A stretch of 16,583 bases of DNA, taken from JANSYP01 sp039184415 (GTDB lineage: Bacteria > Pseudomonadota > Alphaproteobacteria > Rhodobacterales > Rhodobacteraceae). The DNA lies in assembly GCA_039184415.1 (NCBI GenBank), contig JBCDBB010000084.1, positions 1-16,583 of the forward strand, in the 5' to 3' direction. The notes beneath the pieces are model-generated. The model did no database searches, was not told the origin of the DNA, and saw nothing but the letters and a program-made list of their open reading frames with translations. Below, in pieces: positions 1 to 7,378 of the stretch. The first letter of the stretch is position 1, and each line of letters starts with the position of its first letter. The translations under genes and the position numbers were made by a program.

Positions 1-803
1 GTGCCTTCCATCATCTGGCCGGTCAGCTTGAAGCCGATGACCTCGGGGATCAGCATGGAAATCGGCTGTCCGAGCATGGCGGCTTCCGCCTCAATCCCGC
101 CGACGCCCCAGCCCAGCACGGCAGCGCCGTTGACCATAGTGGTGTGGCTGTCGGTGCCGACAAGCGTGTCGGGATAGGCCACTTCACGGCCATCCTGATC
201 GGTGTCGGTCCAGACGGTCTGGGCGAGATATTCAAGGTTCACCTGGTGGCAGATGCCGGTGCCCGGCGGCACGACGCGGAAATTGTCGAACGCGGACTGG
301 CCCCATTTGAGAAAGGTATAGCGCTCCATGTTGCGCTCATACTCGCGGTCGACATTCATCTGGAAGGCGCGCGGGTTGCCGAATTCATCGATCATCACCG
401 AATGGTCGATGACCAGGTCGACGGGGTTCAGCGGGTTGATCTTTTCGGCATCGCCGCCGAGCGCTACGATCCCGTCGCGCATCGCGGCCAGATCCACGAC
501 CGCCGGCACCCCGGTAAAGTCCTGCATCAGCACACGCGCCGGACGGTAGGCGATCTCTCGCGGGTTCTTGCCTCCCATCTTGCCCCAATCCGAGAAGGCC
601 TTGATGTCATCGACCTGGACGGTCTTGCCATCTTCGAAGCGCAGCATGTTCTCGAGCACCACCTTGAGCGCGGCGGGGAGCTTGCTGAACTCGCCCAGAC
701 CCGCAGCCTCTGCCGCCGGGATCGAATAGTAGGCGACCGACTGGCCGCCGACCGTGAGGGTTTTGCGGGTCTTTGAAGTGTCCTGTCCGACGGTGATGGG
801 CAT
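1..803 (-). CDS. acnA: Aconitate hydratase A, N-terminal part (runs off left edge)
   Basis: Aconitase interconverts citrate and isocitrate in the TCA cycle through a 4Fe-4S cluster. The 267 visible codons carry family landmarks in order: KLPAALKVVLENMLR (about residues 41-55), QDFTGVPAVVDLAAMRD (94-110), the IDHSVMIDEFG stretch (132-142), PPGTGICHQVNLEYLA (179-194) and LVGTDSHTTMVNG (214-226) followed by a Gly-rich segment. The full protein is normally about 890-930 residues, so the cluster-binding cysteines and the swivel domain lie outside the window. The start is the ATG at 803-801, preceded by a good Shine-Dalgarno GGGAGG seven to eight bases upstream. It is divergent from the DUF1223 gene. 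The family assignment is certain; the choice of AcnA over AcnB rests on these N-terminal motifs. Confidence 0.96.
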   Translation of the reverse strand, partial: MPITVGQDTSKTRKTLTVGGQSVAYYSIPAAEAAGLGEFSKLPAALKVVLENMLRFEDGKTVQVDDIKAFSDWGKMGGKNPREIAYRPARVLMQDFTGVPAVVDLAAMRDGIVALGGDAEKINPLNPVDLVIDHSVMIDEFGNPRAFQMNVDREYERNMERYTFLKWGQSAFDNFRVVPPGTGICHQVNLEYLAQTVWTDTDQDGREVAYPDTLVGTDSHTTMVNGAAVLGWGVGGIEAEAAMLGQPISMLIPEVIGFKLTGQMMEG

Positions 804-886
804 GGTGTGGCCTCCCGAAATCAAAAGTACTGCCATTGCATGTCATATGGCGCGCCGCGATGGGGCGTCGCAAGGGGGTGCGTCGT

Positions 887-908
887 TTTGTATACCATTG
901 CACACAAA
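887..908. promoter_or_regulatory. Semi-palindrome in the acnA / DUF1223 divergent promoter region
   Basis: A 22-bp imperfect inverted repeat begins TTTGT and ends ACAAA, with 16 of 22 positions symmetric. It lies in the 219-bp gap between the two divergent starts. On the minus strand it contains TATACA, a fair -10 element about 85 bases upstream of acnA, with no convincing -35. It could be an operator or simply a promoter. No regulator can be named from the sequence. Confidence 0.25.
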
Positions 909-1022
909 TGAGGATGACCCGTGCCCGTAACGTCGGACCCACGGGGAAATCTCAAAACGGTGATTGGCCTCGGCGCGGACGCTGCCATAGTTTCCGGAGG
1001 ATATCGGGAGACCCAGCAGATC

Positions 1023-1739
1023 ATGATGCGACATTTCATCGGCGGCGCTTTTGCGGCCCTAGGTCTTTTTGCGGCCTCGCTGCAGGCGGATGAACAGGTG
1101 CGCTCACCGGTGGTGGTGGAGCTTTTCACGTCGCAGGGCTGTTCGTCCTGCCCGCCCGCCGATGCGCTGCTGCATGACCTGGCCGAGCATGAAGACGTGA
1201 TCGCGCTGTCGCTGCATGTCGATTACTGGGACTATATCGGCTGGAAGGACAGTTTCGCGAAGGCGGCCTTTACCGAGCGTCAGAAATCCTATGCCCGCTC
1301 GGGCCAGCGACCGTCCATCTACACGCCTCAGATGATCGTCGGCGGGCGCGATGCGCTCGTCGGCCATGACGCCATGAAGATCATCATGAAGATCGAGGAG
1401 CACAGGCGCGCCCCGAAGGTTGCCGTGATCAGGGTCGTCTCGCGCAATTCCGACGATTCCGTGGTTGAGGTGCGGCTTGAGCCCAGGGTCTCCAATGCGC
1501 CCGCCGGCGACGTGCAACTCGTGCGCTACACACCCAAAGCCTCGGTCGACATCCGGCGCGGCGAGAATGCCGGGCACAAGCTGAGCTATGCCAATGTCGT
1601 GCGCGAATGGACGAATTTGGGCCGCTGGGACGGGGCGGAGGCCGAGCTGAAGGTCGATGTGCCGGGTCCTGAGCCGGCGGTGCTGATCCTCCAGGCCGAG
1701 GGCCAGCGCGACGTGCTGGCCGCCGCGCGACTGAAATAG
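1023..1739 (+). CDS. Exported DUF1223 (thioredoxin-like fold) protein
   Basis: A 238-residue protein of unknown physiological role. Residues 1-22 look like a Sec signal peptide (basic start, then FIGGAFAALGLFAASLQA), so it should act in the periplasm. The mature part has DUF1223 hallmarks: VVELFTSQGCSSCPPAD (residues 31-47) with a C40-S-S-C43 pair placed like a thioredoxin active site, HVDYWDYIGWKD (65-76), and YTPQMIVGG (100-108), the equivalent of the thioredoxin cis-Pro region. A redox function is suggested by the CxxC but not established. The start at 1023 is chosen because the signal peptide begins there and GGAGG/GGGAG lie upstream. The in-frame GTG at 921 would bury the signal peptide, and the next ATG at 1026 is equally possible. 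It is divergent from acnA. Confidence 0.88.
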   Translation: MMRHFIGGAFAALGLFAASLQADEQVRSPVVVELFTSQGCSSCPPADALLHDLAEHEDVIALSLHVDYWDYIGWKDSFAKAAFTERQKSYARSGQRPSIYTPQMIVGGRDALVGHDAMKIIMKIEEHRRAPKVAVIRVVSRNSDDSVVEVRLEPRVSNAPAGDVQLVRYTPKASVDIRRGENAGHKLSYANVVREWTNLGRWDGAEAELKVDVPGPEPAVLILQAEGQRDVLAAARLK

Positions 1740-1764
1740 CGCGACGGACCCGCCGGCCAAAGGA

Positions 1765-1783
1765 CCCGCGGCGCGCCTGCGGG
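1765..1783 (+). terminator. Possible GC hairpin downstream of DUF1223 gene
   Basis: CCCGC (1765-1769) can pair with GCGGG (1779-1783) around a 9-base GC-rich loop, 26 bases after the stop codon. There is no T-tract, so an intrinsic terminator is only a weak possibility. The rest of the 1740-1954 gap shows nothing I can assign. Confidence 0.2.
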
Positions 1784-1954
1784 GGCGTTGACGGTCACGC
1801 CGACGCCAGTCCTGGTGCAAGGCGCGGCACCTGATCGGGTTGCAGGACCGACCGTCGACCGCCTACGCTCCGCCCAGCCGCCGATCTCCGTCGCAATTCA
1901 TCCATGCGGGCGCATCGCGGTTCCTTTGGCGCGAGAGACAGGAATGACAGTGCG

Positions 1955-2629
1955 ATGCAGTTTCGGCCCCGATTGACTGTGCCCTCGGCGCTCTGCGCCG
2001 CTCTGACCTGCCTCCAGCCCGCCCCGAGCGCGGCGCAATCCTTTGATTGCACCAAGGCCGGCAACGAAACGGAAAAGACGATCTGCAGCGACCGGATGCT
2101 TGGTGCGCTGGATATGGGCATGTCCGACGCCTATTCATCAGCCGTTCAGACTGCACGGGGTTTGGGCGGCGGCGACGAAGACACGCTGCACAGGACGCAG
2201 CGGGCGTGGGTGCAGAACCGCAACCGTTGCGGCGCAGATATCTCCTGTCTCGCGGCATCCTACACCACGCGCCTGGAGCAACTGAACTCGGATTTCAGCC
2301 TCTGGAACAGTTGGACCGGCACCTATGACGGCCCGTTTGGCGAAAACCAGTTCACCATCTCTCAAAGCGATCCGCCAAACTACGACGTCAATTTCATCGG
2401 CGGATCCGAAAACTATACCTGCGGCCCGGTGACGGGCAGTGGCGTACCGAAGGATGGCCGTCTGGTCGTGACCAGCGACGGGGCCGACAGCATGGTCCTT
2501 CAGGCCGCGGGTCCTGGCCTCTTTCTGCCCGACAATCGCGTGAATGATGCACTCATATCGGACTGGTGCGGCATGCGCGCGCCGCAGCTTGTGGGTGCCT
2601 ATTTCGGCCCCTCCGACGGGACGCAATGA
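1955..2629 (+). CDS. Exported LprI/DUF1311-domain protein
   Basis: A 224-residue protein with a signal peptide at about 1-28 (two arginines, a hydrophobic stretch, then PAPSAAQ). Residues 30-110 match the LprI/DUF1311 (lysozyme inhibitor LprI-like) domain: FDCTKAGNETEKTICSD at the start, TQRAWVQNRNRC (81-92), then C98 and a helical end. The remaining 110 residues are a beta-rich tail with no recognised family. The mature protein has six cysteines (32, 44, 92, 98, 156, 205), consistent with three disulfides in the periplasm. LprI of Mycobacterium inhibits lysozyme, but many DUF1311 proteins have unknown roles, so function is left open. The start at 1955 has AGGAA ten bases upstream. An in-frame upstream start at 1904 would add 17 residues before the signal peptide and is unlikely. 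Confidence 0.78.
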   Translation: MQFRPRLTVPSALCAALTCLQPAPSAAQSFDCTKAGNETEKTICSDRMLGALDMGMSDAYSSAVQTARGLGGGDEDTLHRTQRAWVQNRNRCGADISCLAASYTTRLEQLNSDFSLWNSWTGTYDGPFGENQFTISQSDPPNYDVNFIGGSENYTCGPVTGSGVPKDGRLVVTSDGADSMVLQAAGPGLFLPDNRVNDALISDWCGMRAPQLVGAYFGPSDGTQ

Positions 2630-2759
2630 TCCGAAGACCCGGTCCGGTGCCCGTGACACCGATCCTCGCCACACAAGTCCCGGACCACTTGCGGCGACGG
2701 GCGCGTAGGGCATTCCGGCTCGCTTGACAGTACGCGAGCGGGACGCCAAGCCTTCGCTG

Positions 2760-4205
2760 ATGCTCGATCTGCGCCCGGTCACCTATGTCATCGGCCTCCT
2801 TGTGGTGGCTTTGGGCGCTGCGATGCTCCTGCCCGCCGGGGCGGACATGCTCCTGCGGAACGGGCACTGGGATGCGTTCCTGCTGAGCGCCGTGATCTCC
2901 ATCGCGATCGGTGCGACCATGGCGCTGTCGTCGGCCAACGGAGTGAGCCAGCGCCTCAACCTGCAGCAAACCTTTTTGCTGACCACCGGGGTCTGGCTCG
3001 CCCTGCCGGTCTTTGCCGCGCTGCCCTTTGTCTTCGGGGCGACCGAGGCACGCTATGTGGACGCGTTCTTCGAGGCGATGTCGGGGCTGACCACCACCGG
3101 CTCTACCGTCTTTGACGATCTCGACACCATGCCCAAGGGCATCCTGCTCTGGCGCGGTCTGTTGCAGTGGTTCGGCGGTATCGGGATCATCGTCGTGGCG
3201 ATGGTGTTCCTGCCGGAGCTGCGCGTCGGCGGGATGCAGGTCTTCCGCTCCGAGGGGTTCGAGACCGATGGCAAGATCCTGCCCCGTGCGACCGAGATCG
3301 CGAGCCGGATCTCTAGCATGTATATCGCGCTGACCGTGATCTGTGCCCTGACCTATGCCGCGCTCGGCATGAACGGGTTTGATGCGATGGTCCATGCGAT
3401 GACGACGATCGCCACGGGGGGCTTTGCCAATTACGACGCGAGCTTTGGCGGGTTCGGCCCGGGACTGGAATATGCCGCAACGCTCTTCATGATCCTCGCG
3501 GCCCTGCCCATGGTGCGCTATGTCCAGATCCTCGCGGGCGATCTGGGAGAGCTGCATCGCGACAGCCAGGTGCGCGCGTTTCTGGTGAGTCTGAGCGCCG
3601 CGGCGTTTGTCATGTTTCTGTGGAAATGGATGACGCTTGGGGGCGGTGAGGAGCCGCTGCGCAAGGTGCTCTTCAACACCACCTCGATACTGACCGGCAC
3701 GGGCTATGCCAGTGCCGACTACATGCAGTGGGGGGCGTTTCCGGTCACGATCTTTTTCTTCATCGGGCTGATCGGCGGGTGCGCGGGATCCACGGCCTGT
3801 TCGGTGAAGGTGTTTCGCTATCAGATCCTTTTCTCGGCGGTGCGCGCGCAGATCCGATCGATCCACAACCCGCACGGGGTGTTCACGCCGCGATTCAACG
3901 GGCGCACGGTGACCGAGGATGTGCTGGATTCCGTCATGGCCTTTTTCGTGCTCTTCGTGCTCAGCCTCGGCGTGTTGTCCGCGGCTCTGGCGCTGACCGG
4001 GCTTGATCTGATCACGTCGGTCTCCGGCGCAGCGGCGGCACTGGCGAATATCGGGCCGGGGCTCGGACCCGAGATCGGACCGGCGGGCAACTTCGCGGGC
4101 TTGAACGACACTGCGAAATGGCTGCTGGTCGCGGGCATGCTGGTCGGGCGGTTGGAGCTCATGGTGGTGTTCCTGCTCTTCACGGTTCGGTTCTGGCGCG
4201 CCTAA
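2760..4205 (+). CDS. trkH: TrkH-family potassium uptake protein
   Basis: The membrane channel subunit of a Trk-type K+ uptake system, 481 residues with repeated membrane/pore-loop/membrane units. The four selectivity-filter loops are visible: TTTGST (111-116), ATGGF (218-222), TGTGY (312-316) and NIGPGLG (430-436). The motif GLIGGCAGSTACSVK (336-350) is diagnostic for TrkH. The cytoplasmic NAD-binding partner TrkA is not in the window and must be encoded elsewhere. The start ATG at 2760 gives the usual MLDLRPV N-terminus but has a poor Shine-Dalgarno. An in-frame TTG at 2724 would add 12 residues, though those bases (TTGACA) read better as a -35 box. The gene stands alone, convergent with the catabolic operon. 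Family is certain; TrkH versus TrkG naming is a convention. Confidence 0.94.
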   Translation: MLDLRPVTYVIGLLVVALGAAMLLPAGADMLLRNGHWDAFLLSAVISIAIGATMALSSANGVSQRLNLQQTFLLTTGVWLALPVFAALPFVFGATEARYVDAFFEAMSGLTTTGSTVFDDLDTMPKGILLWRGLLQWFGGIGIIVVAMVFLPELRVGGMQVFRSEGFETDGKILPRATEIASRISSMYIALTVICALTYAALGMNGFDAMVHAMTTIATGGFANYDASFGGFGPGLEYAATLFMILAALPMVRYVQILAGDLGELHRDSQVRAFLVSLSAAAFVMFLWKWMTLGGGEEPLRKVLFNTTSILTGTGYASADYMQWGAFPVTIFFFIGLIGGCAGSTACSVKVFRYQILFSAVRAQIRSIHNPHGVFTPRFNGRTVTEDVLDSVMAFFVLFVLSLGVLSAALALTGLDLITSVSGAAAALANIGPGLGPEIGPAGNFAGLNDTAKWLLVAGMLVGRLELMVVFLLFTVRFWRA

Positions 4206-4373
4206 CGAGGTGGTCCGGCCAGACGCGCGGTTCCGATGCGCCAACCGTGGCGAGCCGAACCCTTGCCGGCTCGGCCAGCGTAGTGTGTCGTCAAGAGCGG
4301 CGCGCCAAGCAAACAGTTTTGGGAAAACCCGGTCGGGGCAAGACGAACGCCGAGGCCGCGATGGCCGGCCTCA

Positions 4374-4724
4374 TCAAGTCGATTGCGCGGTCGCCTCTTC
4401 CATGACCAAGAGGATCGTCGCCGGGAGCGTGGTCCGGTTTTCCAGTGCACGGGCCTCGCCGGGTGCGAGTACGCAGGAATCCATCGGTCCGAGCCTCACC
4501 TCGCCGCTGTCCGTCCTGACCACCACTTCGCCCTCGATCACGAGATAAATCTTTTCCTGAGGCGATCCTTTCAGCGAGGTGCGTCCGCCCGGCAGCAGAT
4601 GGGACAGGCCCATCCACATGGCCTTGGTCCTGCTCGCCTCCCGGCCCTGGAGCCGGAAACAGGCCATGTCGAAATGCTCCGGCGCCTCGTATCGGGGCGC
4701 CTCAATCAGCCGTGTGACCTGCAT
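4374..4724 (-). CDS. Small cupin-fold protein lacking the usual metal ligands
   Basis: A 116-residue single-domain cupin, the last gene of the catabolic operon. The fold is recognised from LLPGGRTSLKGSPQEKIYLV (residues 43-62), IEGEVVV and GPMDSCVLAPGEARALEN (79-96), which correspond to cupin motifs 1 and 2. The motif-1 His-x-His is replaced by residues around S50-L-K, and the motif-2 His is Arg. Only one acidic residue and the final Asn persist, so a metal-dependent oxygenase activity is doubtful. Possible roles are binding protein, isomerase/lactone-type accessory enzyme or sensor; none can be chosen. The start ATG lies one base beyond the stop codon of the MDR reductase, indicating translational coupling and a shared job. 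Confidence 0.8.
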   Translation of the reverse strand: MQVTRLIEAPRYEAPEHFDMACFRLQGREASRTKAMWMGLSHLLPGGRTSLKGSPQEKIYLVIEGEVVVRTDSGEVRLGPMDSCVLAPGEARALENRTTLPATILLVMEEATAQST

Positions 4725-4725
4725 C

Positions 4726-5730
4726 TCAGGGCTTCAGGATGACCCGGTCGGGTGTCGAGCGGAGCACCGAGGCATAGGCCCGCGCCGCATCTCCGAGCCG
4801 ATAGACAGTGTCGGGGTTAATCGGGAAGGGTTTGAGGAGACCCTGTTCAAATTTCGGCTTCAGCACGTCGAAGATCCTGGCGCCATGGACACTGTCCAGG
4901 GCAAGCGTGTCGACCCCGATGAATTTGTGGCGGCCGCGGAAGAAGGTGAAGATGTCGAAATCGACCGCCCGGTCGAAGGTAGAGATGAAGATCTGGCGGC
5001 CCTGTTTGGCGAGCGCCTTGTTCGCCATCTCGAAACAGGGGCTGCCGACGGTGTTGAAGACGATGTCCGCGCCGCGGCCGCCGGTTTCCTCGCGGACAAG
5101 GGCCGCGACGTCCTGCGATGAGCTGTCGTAGAACGTGATTTCGGAATTGGCGTGGCCGAGATAGTCCATCGGCTTGTATTCGACCCCGAAGACCCGGGCG
5201 CCGGCCATGGTGGCCAGCTGTATGGCGGCCTGTCCCACCTTGCCGTTGGCCCCGCAGACCAGAACATTGTCCCAGGGCTGGACGCCGCCGGCCTCGCGCC
5301 AACCCTCGAACGCGGTGATGAAGGGCACGCCGATTGAGCCGGCTTCTTCGAAGCTGAAGTTGTCCGGCTTGGCCCGCACGGCCGCCTGGGGCAGCGCCAT
5401 GTATTTCGCGTGCCCGCCGTTCTGGGTGATGCCGAGCTCGCCGCCCCCGCCCCAGATCTCGGTCCCGATCAGGTGATCGGGCCCTTGCACGACGATGCCC
5501 GCGAAATCGCGGCCCGGTACGCGCGGCCAGACCGCGTGCGGCATATGGCCGAGCGAGGCCTTGACGTCGGACGGGTTCACCCCGGCGGCCTTGATCTCGA
5601 CCAGTACCTGGCCGGGGCCGATGGTCGGCACGTCGGGTGTGATCACATCGATCTTGAGATGATCGAGATCGGGCGACTTTTCGGTGACCCAGAGCGCGGG
5701 ACCGGCGGCGATCTTGGATTGGATGTTCAT
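4726..5730 (-). CDS. Zinc-independent MDR oxidoreductase (quinone oxidoreductase-like)
   Basis: A 334-residue medium-chain dehydrogenase/reductase. It has the N-terminal GroES-like domain with AGVNPSD (49-55) and PGRDFAG (72-78), then a Rossmann domain with GANGKVG (160-166), a nucleotide-binding loop of the quinone oxidoreductase subgroup. There is no catalytic zinc Cys and no structural four-Cys lobe, so it should be a zinc-free NAD(P)H-dependent reductase of enones or quinones rather than an alcohol dehydrogenase. In this operon the likely step is reduction of an unsaturated ring-cleavage product, for example maleylacetate; that is inference. The start at 5730 is preceded by AGGAGA. The stop of the upstream BKACE gene is 23 bases away and the cupin follows after one base. 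Confidence 0.87.
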   Translation of the reverse strand: MNIQSKIAAGPALWVTEKSPDLDHLKIDVITPDVPTIGPGQVLVEIKAAGVNPSDVKASLGHMPHAVWPRVPGRDFAGIVVQGPDHLIGTEIWGGGGELGITQNGGHAKYMALPQAAVRAKPDNFSFEEAGSIGVPFITAFEGWREAGGVQPWDNVLVCGANGKVGQAAIQLATMAGARVFGVEYKPMDYLGHANSEITFYDSSSQDVAALVREETGGRGADIVFNTVGSPCFEMANKALAKQGRQIFISTFDRAVDFDIFTFFRGRHKFIGVDTLALDSVHGARIFDVLKPKFEQGLLKPFPINPDTVYRLGDAARAYASVLRSTPDRVILKP

Positions 5731-5753
5731 GACAGGTCTCCTTGCTGTGAGGG

Positions 5754-6632
5754 TCAGGACGCGAGTCCCAGGATCTCGCGGGCTTCGTGCGGTGACGCGA
5801 TCGTACCGCCGAGCTCTTCGATGAGATCGCGTGCCCGCTCGGTCAGCTCGCCATTCCCGGCCGTCAGCCTGCCGCGGGCGATGTAGCTTGTGTCTTCCAT
5901 CCCGATGCGGACATGGCCGCCGAGCAGCCAGGATTGCACCAGCATGGGAAAGGCCATCCGCCCGATGCCGAACCCGGTCCACCGGGCGTCGGGGGGCAGG
6001 AGGCCCGCGGCGTAGGCGAGCGTCGCCGGGGTGGCGGCGAAGCCGTATTTGACCCCGGTCACGATCGAGCACATCGCCGGGCTGTCGAGCGTCCCGTCAG
6101 CCAGGAAATCGGCAGCCATGGCGATGTCGCCGGAATCGAACAGCTCCAGCTCGGGCGTCACGCCGGCCTCGCGGATCACGGATGCCATGGCACGGACGGT
6201 GCGCGGGGTGTTGATCACGACCTGCCCGCCGGAGTTCATCGTGTTGAAGTCGAGCGTGCAGATCTCAGGCTTGAGCGCCACGATGTGCTCGACGCGCCTC
6301 TCCGGCGCCAAAAGCGTGGTGCCCGGACCGGCGACCGCCGGATCATCGTCGGACGGCACGTAACGCCCGCCGGGACCGGTGGTGAGGTTCAGGATCAGTG
6401 CGTCGTTTTTCTCGCGGATCAGCCGAACCGTCTCTTCATAGAGGCCGAGCTCCATGGAGGGTGCGGCTGTTTCGGGATCGCGGACATGGATATGGGCGAT
6501 GGCGGCGCCCGCCTCAGCGGCCTCCAGGCAAGAATCGGCGATCTCTCGCGGGCTGGCGGGCAGGCCGGGATGGTGCGCGCGGGTGGCCAGGTTGCCGGTG
6601 ACAGCGCAGGTGATGATGACATGGGGCTGCAT
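5754..6632 (-). CDS. Beta-keto acid cleavage enzyme (BKACE, DUF849 family)
   Basis: BKACE enzymes use zinc to condense a beta-keto acid with acetyl-CoA and split it to acetoacetate plus the CoA ester of the shortened acid. This 292-residue protein is full length. The zinc ligands are seen as H47-I-H49 followed by VRD, and E246 in HVRIGMED (240-247). R242 and D247 match the catalytic Arg and Asp of Kce from lysine fermentation. T84 replaces the Kce Ser. The Kce residue that contacts the substrate amine (Glu14, numbering from memory) aligns with Leu15 here, so an amino substrate is unlikely. With a ring-cleaving dioxygenase in the same operon, 3-oxoadipate giving succinyl-CoA and acetoacetate is the best guess. 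The start ATG overlaps the SDR stop by one base (TGATG). Exact substrate is unproven. Confidence 0.91.
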   Translation of the reverse strand: MQPHVIITCAVTGNLATRAHHPGLPASPREIADSCLEAAEAGAAIAHIHVRDPETAAPSMELGLYEETVRLIREKNDALILNLTTGPGGRYVPSDDDPAVAGPGTTLLAPERRVEHIVALKPEICTLDFNTMNSGGQVVINTPRTVRAMASVIREAGVTPELELFDSGDIAMAADFLADGTLDSPAMCSIVTGVKYGFAATPATLAYAAGLLPPDARWTGFGIGRMAFPMLVQSWLLGGHVRIGMEDTSYIARGRLTAGNGELTERARDLIEELGGTIASPHEAREILGLAS

Positions 6633-7378
6633 CAGAGCGCCCTGCCTGCATCGACGGGAATGCGGATCCCGGTCGAAAGGGGCATGTGAGCAATGGCCGC
6701 GTAGATCGTGTCGGCCACATGGTCGGGCTGCGCCACGACGCCAAGTGGGGTAGCCTCACCGGCCTTTGCGATCTCTTCTGCCGTTCGACCGGGCACGAAG
6801 CCCGTCGCGATCATGCCGGGGGAGATCGAGAGCACCCGCACGTCCGGCGCGAGGGCGAGCGCGAGCGTATGGGTCATCGCGTCGAGCCCGGCCTTGGCCC
6901 CGCAATAGGCCACGGAAGACCCGAAGCCCTTGAAGGCCGCGATGGAGGACAGATTGATGATCACGCCATCGCCCGACGCCTTGAGCATCGGGGCAAAGGT
7001 CCGGATCGTGGCGAAGACGCCACGCCAGTTGGAGGCGAAAACCTCGTCGATGATCTCGTCGGTCAGCGCGTCGAGATCAGCATGGGGCACCGGGGTCGTC
7101 GTGCCTGCAGCATTGATCAGGATGTCGGCCGCGCCGAAGCGGTCAGAGACCGCGGCGCGCAGCGCACCGATGCTGTCGCTGTCCGTGACCGAGACGGGCA
7201 GGGCCGCGTGACCCGTGCCGGGCAGGTCGGCGGCGAGGGCGGTGGCGGTGTCCGCGTTCGACCGGTAGCCGACGACCACGCGCGCTCCGGCCTCGGCCAG
7301 CCGCCGCGCGGTCGCGGCGCCGATCCCGCCCGAGCCACCGATGATCACGGCCACTTTACCTGTCAGAGCGTCAGGCAT
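6632..7378 (-). CDS. Short-chain dehydrogenase/reductase (SDR)
   Basis: A 248-residue classical SDR, full length. The cofactor site is GGSGGIG near residues 14-20, followed by the NAAG structural motif. The catalytic residues are the Ser of NLSSIA and the YCGAK Tyr/Lys pair, followed by the SPG loop. It should oxidise a secondary alcohol or reduce a ketone with NAD(P)(H). Its start lies inside the end of the dioxygenase gene (8-bp overlap), and its stop overlaps the BKACE start, so expression is locked to the ring-cleavage pathway. It could prepare the substrate, for example dehydrogenating a cyclic polyol before aromatisation, or work after ring opening. The sequence does not decide between these. 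Confidence 0.92.
   Translation of the reverse strand: MPDALTGKVAVIIGGSGGIGAATARRLAEAGARVVVGYRSNADTATALAADLPGTGHAALPVSVTDSDSIGALRAAVSDRFGAADILINAAGTTTPVPHADLDALTDEIIDEVFASNWRGVFATIRTFAPMLKASGDGVIINLSSIAAFKGFGSSVAYCGAKAGLDAMTHTLALALAPDVRVLSISPGMIATGFVPGRTAEEIAKAGEATPLGVVAQPDHVADTIYAAIAHMPLSTGIRIPVDAGRAL

Noticed and set aside
2641..2686. Inverted repeat GGTCCGG (2641-2647) / CCGGACC (2680-2686) after the LprI-domain gene.
   Set aside because: The 32-base loop and absence of a T-tract make it a poor terminator. No other support was seen.
2724..2759. TTG at 2724 as the trkH start.
   Set aside because: The ATG at 2760 gives the usual TrkH N-terminus. The TTG is part of a TTGACA that looks like a promoter -35, and neither start has a convincing ribosome site.
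2553..4244. A very long minus-strand open frame antisense to trkH (over 500 codons), and similar long plus-strand frames over dctP/dctQ (10165-11409) and over the dioxygenase (7341-8465).
   Set aside because: Their products are low-complexity Arg/His/Gly/Gln-rich sequences typical of antisense frames in high-GC DNA. The sense strand at each place carries an intact, recognisable protein.
4316..4328. GTTTT-GGG-AAAAC hairpin in the gap between convergent trkH and cupin genes.
   Set aside because: Only five mostly A/T pairs and a 3-base loop; too weak to call a terminator.
4726..5730. MDR gene as a zinc-containing alcohol dehydrogenase.
   Set aside because: The catalytic zinc Cys/His pattern and the four-Cys structural zinc lobe are both absent.
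5754..6632. BKACE as the lysine-fermentation enzyme Kce.
   Set aside because: No other lysine-fermentation genes are present, the amine-contact residue is Leu, and the operon is an aerobic ring-cleavage context.
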